Assembly (NCBI GenBank): GCA_050944435.1
Contig: JBMNRB010000004.1
Location: 62,001 to 126,000, forward strand
Reading direction: 5' to 3'
Length of the DNA: 64,000 nucleotides
Source: Ruminococcus_G sp050944435
GTDB taxonomy: Bacteria > Bacillota > Clostridia > Lachnospirales > Lachnospiraceae
A program made the position numbers and the translations under genes. Shown one piece after another: positions 43,898 through 52,551 of this stretch. Numbering within the stretch: position 1 is the first letter of the stretch; every line of letters begins with the position of its first letter. The notes beneath the pieces were generated by a model, which had not been told where the DNA came from, did not search any database, and was given only the letters and a program-made list of their open reading frames with translations.

Positions 43898-44755
43898 TTA
43901 CTCCTTTGTCCGAAAAGAAAGCTCTGCCGGAGGATGATTATGACGTTTGTCTTCCGGCGGAAGCTGCATGTAATCCTTTCCATAACGTGTCCGCAGATAA
44001 ACTTCCGGACGATGGGGAAATTTAAATTTCATCTCTTCGAAGAAAAGTTCCCTGGTGGGATAAATATCCCTTCGTTTCAGCATACTGGTGTATGGGGTTG
44101 GATCAAAGAGGAAGGCGACGCGTTTCGTTTTCCGTCCCCGATATCGCAAGGCCGCTTCCTCCGCCTGCCGATACAGACTGAAGGGCGAAACCTGCAGCAT
44201 TTTTAATCCCCCGCTGGCCAGCCGGGCGGCCAGGGACGCCATTTTTCCTTTCCAGCCTCCTTCGTAAATGGTCGGACTGGATATCTGCCGGAGAATCAAC
44301 AGTTTCCCGAAGCACCAGGCTTTCATTGCCTGACGGCGCAGTTCTTTTGGATCGTCGGCCACATTGTCGAAGCAGAAAATATCAACGCCGATCCCGCAGT
44401 GATAGCCGCAGACAAGGGCGTCCTCATCCCGGAAAACCGTTCCCTTTTTGTACCATTTGGTAATCATCACCGGAAATGAGTGATCCGTCCTGGTATTCAA
44501 AACGGCGTAATCCCCTTCCTCATCTTCCATGGCGGCCTTCAAAAATCGTTCATAATGTTCCCGGGTCATCCCCACATCCAGATCGTCGTCCCAGGGGATA
44601 AAACCCCCGTGCCGGACTGCTCCCAGAAGCGTACCGCCGCATCCGAAATATTCAATATTTCTTTCCCGGCAAAAACAGTCAAAATCTTTCAAAATGGCCA
44701 GCTCCGTTTCCTGCAGCCTTTTTAAAACTTCCGGGTCATATTCACGATACATCAT
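43898..44755 (-). CDS. LicD family phosphotransferase (first copy)
   Basis: 285 aa. The family's nucleotidyltransferase-like core shows GCGGTLLGAVRHGGFIPWDDDLDVGM across residues 38-63, with the catalytic acidic cluster DDDLD. LicD proteins transfer phosphocholine from CDP-choline, or a related phospho-alditol, to sugars. It overlaps the second LicD gene by 14 bases. Genes for choline uptake and phosphorylation lie at the right end of the window, so choline is a plausible group. Alternatively the CDP product of the neighbouring cytidylyltransferase is the donor. Confidence 0.9.
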   Translation of the reverse strand: MMYREYDPEVLKRLQETELAILKDFDCFCRERNIEYFGCGGTLLGAVRHGGFIPWDDDLDVGMTREHYERFLKAAMEDEEGDYAVLNTRTDHSFPVMITKWYKKGTVFRDEDALVCGYHCGIGVDIFCFDNVADDPKELRRQAMKAWCFGKLLILRQISSPTIYEGGWKGKMASLAARLASGGLKMLQVSPFSLYRQAEEAALRYRGRKTKRVAFLFDPTPYTSMLKRRDIYPTRELFFEEMKFKFPHRPEVYLRTRYGKDYMQLPPEDKRHNHPPAELSFRTKE

Positions 44756-45608
44756 GTCCCATTCCCTCCTGTCTTTCTGGAAACACCAGCTTTACAATAT
44801 CATGGCCCCCCCGCTCTTCTTCAGGAGGGAATTTCATATAATCCCCATACTGCCGCAGCAGCATTTCATGGTTTTTCGCCGGAAGTTTGATGGTCAACGT
44901 TCCAAAGGTTCCCTCCTGCATGGGATAAAGTTCCGATTTACGGATTACCCACAGATCCGGATTCATATCGTCCAATATGGTATAATAATCCGACTGTCCC
45001 TGAAAACTTCGCATCCCTTTTTCATACTGTTTTACAATAAAATTCACCGACGGCCCGATCTTCAGAAGATAGTAGGAAAGAAAACACAGGATTTTTGCCA
45101 GTTTGGTTTTCCATCCTTTTCCATCCAATTGAGGAATTTTGGTGTTTTTTATAATGTACAGGCGATTCCAGAATCTTAAACGGCGATACAGCCCGGCTCT
45201 TCTGCGTCCCTCTGCCGGAACACTGTCATAGGGAAAAATATCCAGCTTAATCCCCGGATGCAGGGGCCATCTGGCATTTCGCCTGGTCATGAACACAGAT
45301 CCCTTGGGAAACATCTGCAGATAGAAACCCTGAACCCGTTTTTGGAGAGAAGCGCTGTACAGTTCATATCTTCCCTTCAGCTCCCGGGGAGCAACCTGTA
45401 GAAAACGATCGTAATCTTCCCGCAGCATCCCCACATCCATATCGTCATCCCAGGGAATAAACCCTCTGTGCCGCACAGCGCCGATGGCCGTACCGGATAT
45501 GGCAAAATAATCCAGGCCGTATTTCTCACATATCCGGATAAATTCCTTAAGTGTTTCCATACTCAGCGCCTGGATTTTTTCAAGTTCTTCCTGTGTATAT
45601 TTTCTCAT
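44742..45608 (-). CDS. LicD family phosphotransferase (second copy)
   Basis: 288 aa, paralogue of the preceding entry. SGTAIGAVRHRGFIPWDDDMDVGML (residues 38-62) carries the acidic site, and a C-terminal LPPEE/FPPEEERGGHD region parallels it. ATG 45608 with GGAGG 4-5 bases upstream. Two LicD proteins side by side often modify two positions of one repeat, as LicD1 and LicD2 of Streptococcus pneumoniae do; the positions here are unknown. Confidence 0.9.
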   Translation of the reverse strand: MRKYTQEELEKIQALSMETLKEFIRICEKYGLDYFAISGTAIGAVRHRGFIPWDDDMDVGMLREDYDRFLQVAPRELKGRYELYSASLQKRVQGFYLQMFPKGSVFMTRRNARWPLHPGIKLDIFPYDSVPAEGRRRAGLYRRLRFWNRLYIIKNTKIPQLDGKGWKTKLAKILCFLSYYLLKIGPSVNFIVKQYEKGMRSFQGQSDYYTILDDMNPDLWVIRKSELYPMQEGTFGTLTIKLPAKNHEMLLRQYGDYMKFPPEEERGGHDIVKLVFPERQEGMGHDVS

Positions 45609-45624
45609 GGAACCTCCCCGCAGT

Positions 45625-46683
45625 TTATCCCTTATACTCTTCTTTCAAAATAGAAACGGTATGTTTCAGCCCCTCCTCTATAGAAAAGCGGGCACAATAT
45701 CCAAGATCTCTGATTTTACTCCCGTCCAGAATGGCCTTGGTAGCCGTGGAATACCCCTTCTGTTCTTCCCTGTCCGGAACCTGAAACACCACGCCGGTTC
45801 CTGCAATCTGAGCCAGCTTTTCCGCCAGCTCCTTCAATGTGACATCTGATCTTTCATCCGCCACATTGTAGGCTTCTCCGGAAACCCCTTCCAACAGAAG
45901 CAAAAGCAGCGCGGCAGCGGCGTCCGCCACATAGGTGTAAGAGTAGTATTGCTTTCCCTCGCTTTTCAGTACGATATTCTCTCCCTTGACCGCATTTTTA
46001 ATAAATTGAGACAACGCTTTGCTGTCTTCCGGTCTCATGGTGGGGCCGTATACCCTGGACAGTCTGGCCGTCACAAAGTCAATTCCGTACTGGGCCCGAA
46101 AAGCCTGACAAAGGCTTTCTGACAGCCGCTTGCTTTCTGGGTATCCCGCCCTTACGGTGTTGCAGTCCAGATATCCCAGATCATTTTCCTTAAACGCCGG
46201 AATCCCCGTCACGTTTTCCCCGTAAATTTCAACGCTGGACATCAGAAGAAATCTGCTGGAAGTATGGCTGCTTCCCAGGTTCAGAAGCTGCCACAGCCCC
46301 ATCACATTTCCTCCGATGGTGCCCACCGGATCGGCTCCATAAGCCAGCGGATGGGTATTGCTGGCCCCGTGAATCACATAATCATAAACGCCGGCTTCCT
46401 TTTCAGGATAGGGCTGGGTTACATCCCATTCCAAAAACGTAAGCCCCTCCTTCAGATAGGGAGCAAACCTTTTTTGGACTTCTGCCTTTCTGCGCGTCAC
46501 GCCGCAGATTTTAATGTTGTCATTCCACACTCTGTTCCGATACATCAGTACGTCAATCAAAAAAGTGCCGATCATGCCGCCGGCTCCGGTCAGCAGTATA
46601 CTGGCGCTGCGCAGCTTCCCCCAATTCAGTGGAAGCTGCGCAGTCATTTCAACATCACTTTGATACTGTTTTGATTCTATCAT
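45625..46683 (-). CDS. NAD(P)-dependent extended SDR (epimerase/dehydratase)
   Basis: 352 aa. Start ATG 46683 has AGGGG 4 bases upstream; a TTG at 46704 lacks a site. Dinucleotide loop LLTGAGGMIGTFL (about 30-42), MSSVEIYGE, active site YPESK (YxxxK), and AYNVADERSDVTLKELAE. It lies 8 bases after the cytidylyltransferase, an arrangement in which TarJ would normally reduce ribulose-5-phosphate, but TarJ is a different (MDR) fold. It may therefore make an unusual sugar or sugar alcohol for CDP activation. The substrate is unknown. Confidence 0.85.
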   Translation of the reverse strand: MIESKQYQSDVEMTAQLPLNWGKLRSASILLTGAGGMIGTFLIDVLMYRNRVWNDNIKICGVTRRKAEVQKRFAPYLKEGLTFLEWDVTQPYPEKEAGVYDYVIHGASNTHPLAYGADPVGTIGGNVMGLWQLLNLGSSHTSSRFLLMSSVEIYGENVTGIPAFKENDLGYLDCNTVRAGYPESKRLSESLCQAFRAQYGIDFVTARLSRVYGPTMRPEDSKALSQFIKNAVKGENIVLKSEGKQYYSYTYVADAAAALLLLLLEGVSGEAYNVADERSDVTLKELAEKLAQIAGTGVVFQVPDREEQKGYSTATKAILDGSKIRDLGYCARFSIEEGLKHTVSILKEEYKG

Positions 46684-46691
46684 ATTACCCC

Positions 46692-47408
46692 TTATTTCAG
46701 CCAAGTATCTTTCTCCAGATTCAGATACGCCTTAAACAGCTCCAGATCATCTTTCGTTGTCAGTTTGATATTTCGGTCAGATCCCCTGGAAAAATGGAGC
46801 ACTTCACCCAGATCCACCATCATAGTATTGGCATAGGCAGAACCGTATATCCCGATTTCTTCTGCAAATGCCTTTTCGTACGCCCAGGTCAGCTTGCCGA
46901 AGGTATAAGCCTGGGGGGTTGCCACACGGCGGATTTGTTCTCTGGGAATATATTCGCAGGTGGTATGCTCGTCGCGGATTTTAAAAATCTGTTCGTTGTA
47001 GGGCATAGCCGTCACTGCATTTCCCCAGGTTTCACAGGTTTCAATCACATCAGTCAGCACGCTCACATCCACAAGGGGACGAATGCCGTCATGGATAATG
47101 ACAATATCATCCTCCCGGCAGAATCCTTTCAGCTGTTCCACTCCGTTGCGGATTGATTCCTGTCCGGTGGCGCCGCCTGGGGCAATCCATTTCAGCTTGG
47201 TAATATTAAACTGTTTTCCGTACGCTCTTAATACGTCATGCCATCCATCCAGGCATACCACTTCTATGGCATCAATTTTTTCATGATGCTGAAAGGCCTC
47301 CAGCGTATAGACGATCACCGGCTTATCATAAATAGGAATGAACTGCTTCGGGATATCCTGCTGCATCCGCTGGCCGCTCCCCCCTGCCAAAATCAATGCC
47401 ACATTCAT
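46692..47408 (-). CDS. IspD/TarI-like cytidylyltransferase
   Basis: 238 aa. CTP site ALILAGGSGQRMQQDIPKQF (4-23), IHDGIRPLVD, ATPQAY, and a C-terminal LTTKDDLELFKAYL are shared by IspD (MEP pathway) and TarI (ribitol-5-phosphate). Its place between LicD, SDR and wall genes favours an alditol- or sugar-phosphate substrate for teichoic-type polymers over isoprenoid synthesis (inference). It is 3 bases after the carboxypeptidase gene. Confidence 0.85.
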   Translation of the reverse strand: MNVALILAGGSGQRMQQDIPKQFIPIYDKPVIVYTLEAFQHHEKIDAIEVVCLDGWHDVLRAYGKQFNITKLKWIAPGGATGQESIRNGVEQLKGFCREDDIVIIHDGIRPLVDVSVLTDVIETCETWGNAVTAMPYNEQIFKIRDEHTTCEYIPREQIRRVATPQAYTFGKLTWAYEKAFAEEIGIYGSAYANTMMVDLGEVLHFSRGSDRNIKLTTKDDLELFKAYLNLEKDTWLK

Positions 47409-47411
47409 ATC

Positions 47412-48689
47412 TTACCTCTTTTTCCCTTTCCGTCTCTTTTTTCTCTTCACACCGTTATAAATCGCCCGGATAATCGCCACAACAATAAGCACAAGAATTA
47501 CGATAGCCATCACCCGGCTAATCATCCGGAGGGTTTCATTCATCTGCTCTTCCTGGGCATTTTGCTCCGCCTGAGAATCCGTCTGTTCTCCCTGCTGCTG
47601 TTCCTGCTGAGCCTCCTGCGCTTCCTCTTCCTGCTGTTCCTTCTCTTCCGCAGAAACAGAAGTGACTCCCAGGGTATAATCGCCGAGAGAATAGCTTCTT
47701 ACTATTTCACCATCCACTTCCGCCTCAGTCACCGTCAGATCATCCTCCGTCGTTCCCTTGGGAATCACCAGTTCTCCGCCTTCCACCTGCAGCTTTTCAA
47801 ACTGGGAAAAACCATAATCAAACAGAGCGGTTGTATCAGCGCATACCTGCCCCGCATCGGCCCGCATCACCACCGCGATCAGACACATGCCGTCACGCTC
47901 AGCCGCCGTTACCAGCGTGTTTTTTGATATCTCCGTGACTCCCGTCTTTCCTCCGATGCAGCCTTCATAATACTCCGGAGCTGAAGGTACCAGAAGTGCA
48001 TGATGGCTGGTAAGCGTTCTGGACTCGGGATTCATGTTGGTAGGCGGTATGGTATAGGACAGGGTGCCGATGATCTTGACAAACTCCTCGTTTTTCAACG
48101 CCTCCCGGAAAATCAGCGCCATATCATTGGCTGTAGTCCAGTGATTTTCATCGGGAAGACCGCTGGGATTGTTAAAATGAGTATTAGTACAGCCCAGCTC
48201 CTGGGCCTTTGCGTTCATCATATCGACAAAAGCATCCTGGGTGCCTCCTACATGCTCCGCCACCTGAGCCGCCACTTCATTGGCAGACTTTATCATAATG
48301 GCATAAAGGCACTGCTCCATGGTGAGAACCTCGCCTACCTGCATGTTGATGTTGGTTCCCTCATAAATTCTTTCCAGCCCGGTCTCCGTAAAAGTTACTT
48401 CTTCATCCAGACTGCTGTTTTCCAGGGCCAACAGCGCTGTCATCACTTTCGTGATGCTGGCTGGATACCTGGGTTCATCTTTTCCTTTGTCATACAGTAC
48501 CAGTCCCGTATCCGCCTCAATCAGCACCGCCGTCTCCGAATACACGTCCGCCCCCTGGGGCCAGCCGGAAATCTCGTTGGACGCAATAGAATATTTTTCA
48601 TCGTTATTGACCTGGGCCCAGACCGGCTGCCCCATCAGAAAGCAAACCACCAACGCCCAGATTACCATAAGTTTTTTTCTGTTTTTCAT
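47412..48689 (-). CDS. dacA: D-alanyl-D-alanine carboxypeptidase (S11, PBP5-like)
   Basis: 425 aa, membrane-anchored DD-carboxypeptidase that trims peptidoglycan stem peptides. Signal peptide (1-25, ending near VWA-Q), catalytic SITK (Ser78, Lys81), SAN (135-137), and KTG (247-249) are all in place. After the PBP5-C-like segment there is a Gln/Glu-rich low-complexity stretch (about 350-390), then a C-terminal membrane helix and a Lys/Arg tail, rather than the amphipathic anchor of E. coli PBP5. Its presence inside the glycopolymer locus may help expose or tailor attachment sites; that is an inference. Confidence 0.95.
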   Translation of the reverse strand: MKNRKKLMVIWALVVCFLMGQPVWAQVNNDEKYSIASNEISGWPQGADVYSETAVLIEADTGLVLYDKGKDEPRYPASITKVMTALLALENSSLDEEVTFTETGLERIYEGTNINMQVGEVLTMEQCLYAIMIKSANEVAAQVAEHVGGTQDAFVDMMNAKAQELGCTNTHFNNPSGLPDENHWTTANDMALIFREALKNEEFVKIIGTLSYTIPPTNMNPESRTLTSHHALLVPSAPEYYEGCIGGKTGVTEISKNTLVTAAERDGMCLIAVVMRADAGQVCADTTALFDYGFSQFEKLQVEGGELVIPKGTTEDDLTVTEAEVDGEIVRSYSLGDYTLGVTSVSAEEKEQQEEEAQEAQQEQQQGEQTDSQAEQNAQEEQMNETLRMISRVMAIVILVLIVVAIIRAIYNGVKRKKRRKGKKR

Positions 48690-48701
48690 GATCCTTCACC
48701 T

Positions 48702-49790
48702 TTAGTTTTCATTCTGCATTCTGCCTCTGTCGTCAAAGAGGTATTTTTTTCCCGAAATCCACACTTCACCCCTATAAGGTCTTCCATTTTCATCCATAAA
48801 ATAAGAATTCCCTTCCCAGGTGAACCATCCGCCCTCCGTCCGGCGCACAGATGTGGTATATCCCGCCGGAGAAAACTCGTTGACCAGAGCGGCGCCGCTT
48901 AGATGAACAGTCCGGATATCCGTCCCCATATCTTCCAGCAGAGAAATAGTAGACGTATCCAGGTTGGACAGCGGTCCTGTCACCACGGCAGTTTTGGGAG
49001 CAAATTTCTTTAATATATCCTCCGGATTATTCTGCAGATACCCATGATGAGGAAGCTTCAATATATCCACTTGGCCCAGGGAACCGCTGTTCAAAAGTTT
49101 TCTGGCCGTCTCCGGCTCCATATCTCCGGTAAGCAAAACCTCGTTTTCCCAGAATTGTCCTTCTATCACCAGTGAATTGGCATTTTCATCCTCCACCTGA
49201 CTTTTCACTTTCGTATTATACAGCGTCAGCGTTGTGTGATTTCCCAGAGTCAGTTCCATCCCCTCCGTGAGATCCTGCACTACCTCCGCACCTGTTTCCC
49301 TGGCCGCCGCCAGCAGAGTGTGATATACATACAGATTATCCCACCAGTTGGTACGGCTGGTTACATTACCATCGGAATAATATTTCAGATATACCTTTTG
49401 AGGCTGAAACGTGCGGATAATCTCATCGCCGCTTCCAATGTGATCGCTGTGGGAATGGGTGCCTATGTAAAAATCCAGGTTGGAGGAATTGACTCCCACT
49501 GATTTCATATAATAAATCACCTGCTGCTCAAACCCCTGATTCATAATCACGCCTGTGCGATAAGGATAAAGCAAATGATTTCCCTGGGGATAATCCCAGT
49601 CCTCTCCTGAATCCACCAACGCAAAGCGGCCATTGTCCTCCAGAAGGATGGCATCCGTAGATCCCAAAAGGCCGATATAATGGATTTTAACCGCCCCTTC
49701 CTCCTTCGTCTTCCCCGTCCAACAGCCGATCAGCAAAACAACAGCAATCACACCAATCATGCTGACAGCAAAGTTTATCTTCTGCACCAT
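48702..49790 (-). CDS. Metallo-beta-lactamase-fold lipoprotein with C-terminal wall-binding repeats
   Basis: 362 aa, predicted extracellular. The lipobox LLIGC puts the lipid-bearing cysteine at residue 23. A ComEC-like metallo-beta-lactamase domain (about 34-310) has THSHSDH (111-117), GDMEPE and LPHHG metal-ligand motifs. The last 45 residues (about 318-362) hold aromatic-Gly repeats (GGWFTWEGNSYFMDENGRP and KKYLFDDRGRM) like choline/cell-wall-binding repeats. It is not ComEC itself because no membrane channel is present. Hydrolysing a phosphodiester or nucleotide at the surface is possible. Binding to phosphocholine polymer would fit the LicD genes nearby, but both are inferences. Confidence 0.82.
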   Translation of the reverse strand: MVQKINFAVSMIGVIAVVLLIGCWTGKTKEEGAVKIHYIGLLGSTDAILLEDNGRFALVDSGEDWDYPQGNHLLYPYRTGVIMNQGFEQQVIYYMKSVGVNSSNLDFYIGTHSHSDHIGSGDEIIRTFQPQKVYLKYYSDGNVTSRTNWWDNLYVYHTLLAAARETGAEVVQDLTEGMELTLGNHTTLTLYNTKVKSQVEDENANSLVIEGQFWENEVLLTGDMEPETARKLLNSGSLGQVDILKLPHHGYLQNNPEDILKKFAPKTAVVTGPLSNLDTSTISLLEDMGTDIRTVHLSGAALVNEFSPAGYTTSVRRTEGGWFTWEGNSYFMDENGRPYRGEVWISGKKYLFDDRGRMQNEN

Positions 49791-49834
49791 GAACAGCTCC
49801 TCATCTGTTATTCTCTACTATACACAGAAATCCT

Positions 49835-51391
49835 TCATTTTACAAGTATAAGTATATCCCGTTTCATTTCCTCCGGACTCTTATCCCCGTTTTTTGCATT
49901 GCCTGCAATGCGCAAACCGCCGGCCTTAGCCAGCGCCAGACTGCGGGGGCGTACCTGCCCTGCCACAAAGGCGCATGAAAAGTTCTCCGCTGGAAAAATC
50001 CGCTGGAATTCTTTTTTCATCATTTTGCTCATTTTGGCTCCTGCCAGCCGATTAAGCCACGGGAACTCTTCCGTCAGCGCCATCAGAATTCTCTGGGCTT
50101 TCGTCAGCGAAGAAAAGGGATTTTCCTGCTCCCTGCAGGGGATTATATCCGCCAGTTTCTGTATCATCTCCTGCCGTCCCAAAACCCGGCTTTTTTCATA
50201 ACAATAAAGACATAGAACCCCTTCCCTTTTCAGGCTCTGAACCAGTTCCAGCAGTTTATCATAGGCCGCGGGACTTAAAGCCGGATCCCAGAAAAGCAGC
50301 ACAGAGGCCTTCTCCCCTTCCTTCCACTCCGGCAACGCCAAAAGATTCCAGCCTTCTCCGGCGCTTTTCCCCAGGCAGGCCGCTCTTTTCAGCTTACCCA
50401 GCTTTCGCCGGATTTCCGGAATCCAGGGGAATACCGTCCGGAAATACCAGTAACCTTTGTTCTCATATTTGGACTTTTTGTTTCCATAGGCGTCGTAATA
50501 CCGGGTATAAGTTTCCATTTTGGGATACACCTTTCGCAGATAGGCGAAGCTTTCCCGGATATACCGGAATTTTTCTCCCCACATCTTTATTTTTGCGTGC
50601 TCCTCACAGGCCACATAAACATGTTTGATTAAAATAAAGAAAAGCTCATCCAGAAACCGTTCCCTGACTCCCTCTTTTTCATAACAATCCAGCAGACAGT
50701 CAAAGGCCGCAAACAAATCGAAGCGTTTCCGAGAAAAACTGGAAGTGAGGGCTCCTTCCCGGGAAACCACATACTGATACAGCGGAAGGGGAAGGTATTG
50801 AATCTTTTTGGCATATAAAAACGACTGATACGTAAACACAAGATCCTCGTAAATGCGAAAATCCTGAAATACGATCCGCCGTTTTTCAATCATGGAACGA
50901 CGAAAAATCTTATTCCAGAGATATGGCGTGGACTCCGTCAGAATTTCCGGCTTCTCATATATGCTCTGTCCGTACAGACCGCACAGTTCTGTATCCGTTC
51001 CTCTGTTCTGAACATCCTTTCCGTCCACTCTGAGATAGCCGCAGCAAACGATATCCGCCTGCGTCTGTCTGGCCATCCGGTACAATCTTTCAAACATGGC
51101 GGGACAGACCGTGTCGTCACCGTCCACGAATCCCACATATTCTCCCCGCGCCAGTGCAAGTCCTTCGTTTCTCGCCCTGGCGGCTCCCTGATTTTTTGTC
51201 GTCTTTATTATTAATTTACCGGGATATTCCGCCTGTATGCGGCAGGCCGTTTCCCCGGTTCCGTCTGTACTTCCGTCATCAATCACGATAATTTCCAGCT
51301 CAGTTAGCGTCTGCTCCGCCAAGGATCGAAGGCATCCTTCCAGATAGGGCGCCACATTATAAGCCGGAACAATAACCGATACCTTAATCAT
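49835..51391 (-). CDS. Family 2 glycosyltransferase with unusual C-terminal domain
   Basis: 518 aa. GT-A domain (1 to about 230) with SVIVPAYNVAPYLEGCLRSL, IDDGSTDGTG, metal site FVDGDDTV. A helical middle (about 230-320) follows. The C-terminal part (about 335-518) begins near EKASVLLFWDPALSPAAYDK and holds ILMALTEEFPWLNRLAG; no known family was recognised, though alternating beta/alpha content is plausible. It is 9 bases after tagD, in the run tagG-tagH-tagD-GT2, so it probably acts on the same teichoic-like polymer. Confidence 0.82.
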   Translation of the reverse strand: MIKVSVIVPAYNVAPYLEGCLRSLAEQTLTELEIIVIDDGSTDGTGETACRIQAEYPGKLIIKTTKNQGAARARNEGLALARGEYVGFVDGDDTVCPAMFERLYRMARQTQADIVCCGYLRVDGKDVQNRGTDTELCGLYGQSIYEKPEILTESTPYLWNKIFRRSMIEKRRIVFQDFRIYEDLVFTYQSFLYAKKIQYLPLPLYQYVVSREGALTSSFSRKRFDLFAAFDCLLDCYEKEGVRERFLDELFFILIKHVYVACEEHAKIKMWGEKFRYIRESFAYLRKVYPKMETYTRYYDAYGNKKSKYENKGYWYFRTVFPWIPEIRRKLGKLKRAACLGKSAGEGWNLLALPEWKEGEKASVLLFWDPALSPAAYDKLLELVQSLKREGVLCLYCYEKSRVLGRQEMIQKLADIIPCREQENPFSSLTKAQRILMALTEEFPWLNRLAGAKMSKMMKKEFQRIFPAENFSCAFVAGQVRPRSLALAKAGGLRIAGNAKNGDKSPEEMKRDILILVK

Positions 51392-51400
51392 GACCTGCTC

Positions 51401-51796
51401 TCATCCCTTTTTATTCAAGTCCTGCTTGATTTGACTTGTGGAAATCTCCGGGGTTCTGGGCAGATATACTACATCGCAGTACTCTTTAAGGAAATCGAAC
51501 TTTCCTTCCCAGTCGTCGCCTATGACAAAGGTATCGATATGATATTCTTTTACGTCCGTTATTTTCTGTTCCCAGTTTTCCTCCGGAATCACCAGATCTA
51601 CATATCGAATCGCCTCCAGAAGCTGCTTTCTCTCCTGGTAAGAAAAATAGCACTTTTTCTGTTTCATATTCCAGTTAAACTCATCGGTGGATAAAGCCAC
51701 AATCAGGTAATCCCCCAGCTGTTTCGCACGCCTTAAAATGTTAATGTGCCCATAATGAAGCAAATCAAAGGTTCCGTAAGTAATTACTCTTTTCAT
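51401..51796 (-). CDS. tagD: Glycerol-3-phosphate cytidylyltransferase (TagD/TarD)
   Basis: 131 aa, the usual length. Nucleotidyltransferase HIGH-type motif GTFDLLHYGHI (8-18) and the late RTPEISTSQIK, which corresponds to the family's RTxGISTT site. Makes CDP-glycerol from CTP and glycerol-3-phosphate, the donor for the two TagF-type enzymes at 54.9-58.5 kb. ATG 51796 with GGAGG 7 bases upstream. Confidence 0.94.
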   Translation of the reverse strand: MKRVITYGTFDLLHYGHINILRRAKQLGDYLIVALSTDEFNWNMKQKKCYFSYQERKQLLEAIRYVDLVIPEENWEQKITDVKEYHIDTFVIGDDWEGKFDFLKEYCDVVYLPRTPEISTSQIKQDLNKKG

Positions 51797-51810
51797 CCTG
51801 CTTCCTCCAT

Positions 51811-52545
51811 CTATTGCATAAATTCTTCATATGCGTCCATCACTTCATTGGTATCTCCCATCATCCGTACTTCTCCCTCATGGAGCCAGAGAACACTGGT
51901 GCAGAGATTCCGAATGGTGTCTGAATTATGGGACACAATGATAACTGTACGGTTTTCGTCCATGATAAGATCTTTCATTTTTCTATAACTCTTCTTTTTA
52001 AATTTGGCGTCTCCCACACTGAGCACCTCATCAATCAGCATAATATCCGTTTCCAGAATAGCTGTGATGGAAAATGCCAGCTTGGAATACATGCCGCTGG
52101 AATAGGTCTGCACCGGCATGTCGATGAATTTTCCCAGGCCTGCAAAAGAAATGATCTCATCGATTTTTTCTCTTATCTGTTCCTCGGAAAATCCCAGCAG
52201 CATTCCGGAAAGATAGATATTCTCCCTTCCGCTCAAGGCTTTCTGGAACCCTACGCCGATGGCCAAAAGAGAAACCGTATAGCCATGAAGATTGATCTCC
52301 CCGGAATCAGGCGAAAATATCCCGGCCAGCGCCCTCAAAAGCGTAGACTTTCCGCTTCCATTTTTCCCAACTATGCCAAGAATATCTCCTTTTCTCACCT
52401 GAAAGGAAACTCCTCTGACCGCCTCGTAAATTTCCGGTTTGCTCTTCCTTAATTTAAAGAAACTTTTTTTGACAGAAAAGGATTTCAGACAGCGATAGCT
52501 GATATGAAGATCCCTGACTTCAATTGCATATTTCTGATTATCCAT
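51811..52545 (-). CDS. tagH: Teichoic-acid-type ABC exporter ATPase (TagH-like, short)
   Basis: 244 aa. Walker A GKNGSGKST, signature QTYSSGMYSK, Walker B IMLIDEVLSVGD. Unlike the Wzt at 33648-34922, it ends after the ATPase domain, so it has no polymer-recognition domain. Pairs with the permease 6 bases upstream. Probably exports the glycerophosphate-containing polymer made by the neighbouring genes. Confidence 0.92.
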   Translation of the reverse strand: MDNQKYAIEVRDLHISYRCLKSFSVKKSFFKLRKSKPEIYEAVRGVSFQVRKGDILGIVGKNGSGKSTLLRALAGIFSPDSGEINLHGYTVSLLAIGVGFQKALSGRENIYLSGMLLGFSEEQIREKIDEIISFAGLGKFIDMPVQTYSSGMYSKLAFSITAILETDIMLIDEVLSVGDAKFKKKSYRKMKDLIMDENRTVIIVSHNSDTIRNLCTSVLWLHEGEVRMMGDTNEVMDAYEEFMQ

Positions 52546-52551
52546 TTTCCA

